Below, piece by piece: positions 6,503 through 7,074 of a stretch of 7,074 nt of DNA. Source of the DNA: Chitinophaga pinensis (lineage in GTDB: Bacteria > Bacteroidota > Bacteroidia > Flavobacteriales_D > Crocinitomicaceae); NCBI GenBank assembly GCA_945870115.1, contig CAMBRH010000182.1, positions 1-7,074 of the forward strand, read 5' to 3'. Within the stretch, counting starts at the first letter, position 1. Every line of letters begins with the position of its first letter. The position numbers and the translations under genes are program-made. The notes below the pieces were generated by a model. That model was not told the origin of the DNA, searched no databases, and worked only from the letters and a program-made list of their open reading frames with translations.

Positions 6503-7074
6503 ATGAAAGCTATTTCTATCTACAACACTATTAATGTTCTTAAATCAAAATTGGTAAAGTACTGTTTTCTTTTAATTCTATATTTTATTCTAGGTTTTTT
6601 GTGTTTAAATGTCTATGGTCAAACTTTCAACACTACTATTGTTGCTTCTGACGCTTGTAATACCTGGGGGGCTGGTGTCACCACAAAATCTAAAACAATA
6701 ACTACTAGTGGTCTCCCTGTGAGCGGTCTTGCAGCAACTGGTGTGGTTTTGAAGCAAATAAATGTTAAGTTGGGAAATGGTAGTTGTAAAAAAGATTTAC
6801 GCAATTACAAAATGAGCTTAACAAGTAATAATGGCGTTACTATTAATGTACAAGGAGTGCCAACAGTTGTAGGAATAACTACAACTTCAGCATCAGTGTG
6901 GCTTGATGGCAGATTTAGGGACCACACAGAGTTAGAAATTATCAGAACCTTTACAACAACAGTGCAAGGTGGGTATTTCCCTTATTCTATTGGTTACTAC
7001 AGGGTTGAAACTGCTAATTCATTTTCAAATTTTATTGATGGTTCTGATCCAAATGGCACTTGGACATGGAACAT
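6503..7074 (+). CDS. Secreted P-domain-like protein, 3'-truncated by the window edge
   Basis: The frame is open from ATG 6503 to the window end, giving 190 residues with no stop. Residues 1-20 are a fairly long polar N-region with Lys14, 16 and 19. Residues 21-38 are hydrophobic, followed by VYGQTF, a typical Bacteroidota signal-peptidase I context, probably cut just before Gln40. There is no lipobox. The mature part is rich in Thr, Ser, Gly, Val and Asn and looks like a beta-sandwich. The stretch near 176-190, with FIDGSDPNGTWTWN, resembles the closing motif of the proprotein-convertase P domain found in many Bacteroidota surface proteins. Cys52 and Cys95 could form a disulfide. The rest is probably much longer, perhaps with a type IX secretion sorting domain, but that lies outside the window. 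A shorter antisense frame inside it is a shadow. It lies downstream of element copy B. Confidence 0.75.
   Translation, partial: MKAISIYNTINVLKSKLVKYCFLLILYFILGFLCLNVYGQTFNTTIVASDACNTWGAGVTTKSKTITTSGLPVSGLAATGVVLKQINVKLGNGSCKKDLRNYKMSLTSNNGVTINVQGVPTVVGITTTSASVWLDGRFRDHTELEIIRTFTTTVQGGYFPYSIGYYRVETANSFSNFIDGSDPNGTWTWN

Noticed and set aside
6619..6804. Minus-strand open frame of 61 codons
   Set aside because: It is antisense to the secreted-protein gene, which has a convincing start, signal peptide and domain; the antisense product has no recognisable features.

Overview
This window looks like a chromosomal segment from a member of the Bacteroidota, most likely a flavobacterium. The DNA is strongly A/T-rich, and the clearest promoter has the TAnnTTTG -7 box typical of this phylum. 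Ribosome binding sites are weak and A-rich, and the last gene encodes a secreted protein whose signal peptide ends in the YGQ style common in the group. All four genes lie on the plus strand.

Layout. Positions 1-3306 hold a 5'-truncated pyruvate carboxylase (pyc) with every catalytic motif intact; it supplies oxaloacetate and looks like ordinary housekeeping. Positions 3307-3587 are intergenic and contain a structured element (copy A). Positions 3588-4949 encode a soluble, all-helical, TPR-like protein of unknown function. After 57 bp that carry a good Bacteroidota promoter, 5007-6101 encodes a seven-helix membrane protein with a cytoplasmic coiled coil and a C-terminal LuxR/GerE DNA-binding domain. 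Positions 6102-6502 are a 401-bp A/T-rich intergenic region with a stem-loop at the preceding stop codon, a series of T-tracts, and a second copy of the element (copy B). Positions 6503-7074 begin a secreted, beta-rich, P-domain-like protein that runs off the window.

Most interesting signal. Copy A (3424-3475) and copy B (6319-6370) align without gaps over 52 nt with 43 identities. A 29-nt core differs at one position. Each core is flanked by short arms that differ between copies but stay complementary within each copy. Each copy is followed, 27-28 nt downstream, by a TAnnTTTR box at a near-constant distance, and then by a gene. The simplest reading is a shared regulatory element, either an upstream activating site or a structured leader RNA, that co-regulates the TPR-like gene and the surface-protein gene. 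The membrane-tethered LuxR regulator encoded between them is an attractive but unproven candidate for the controlling protein.
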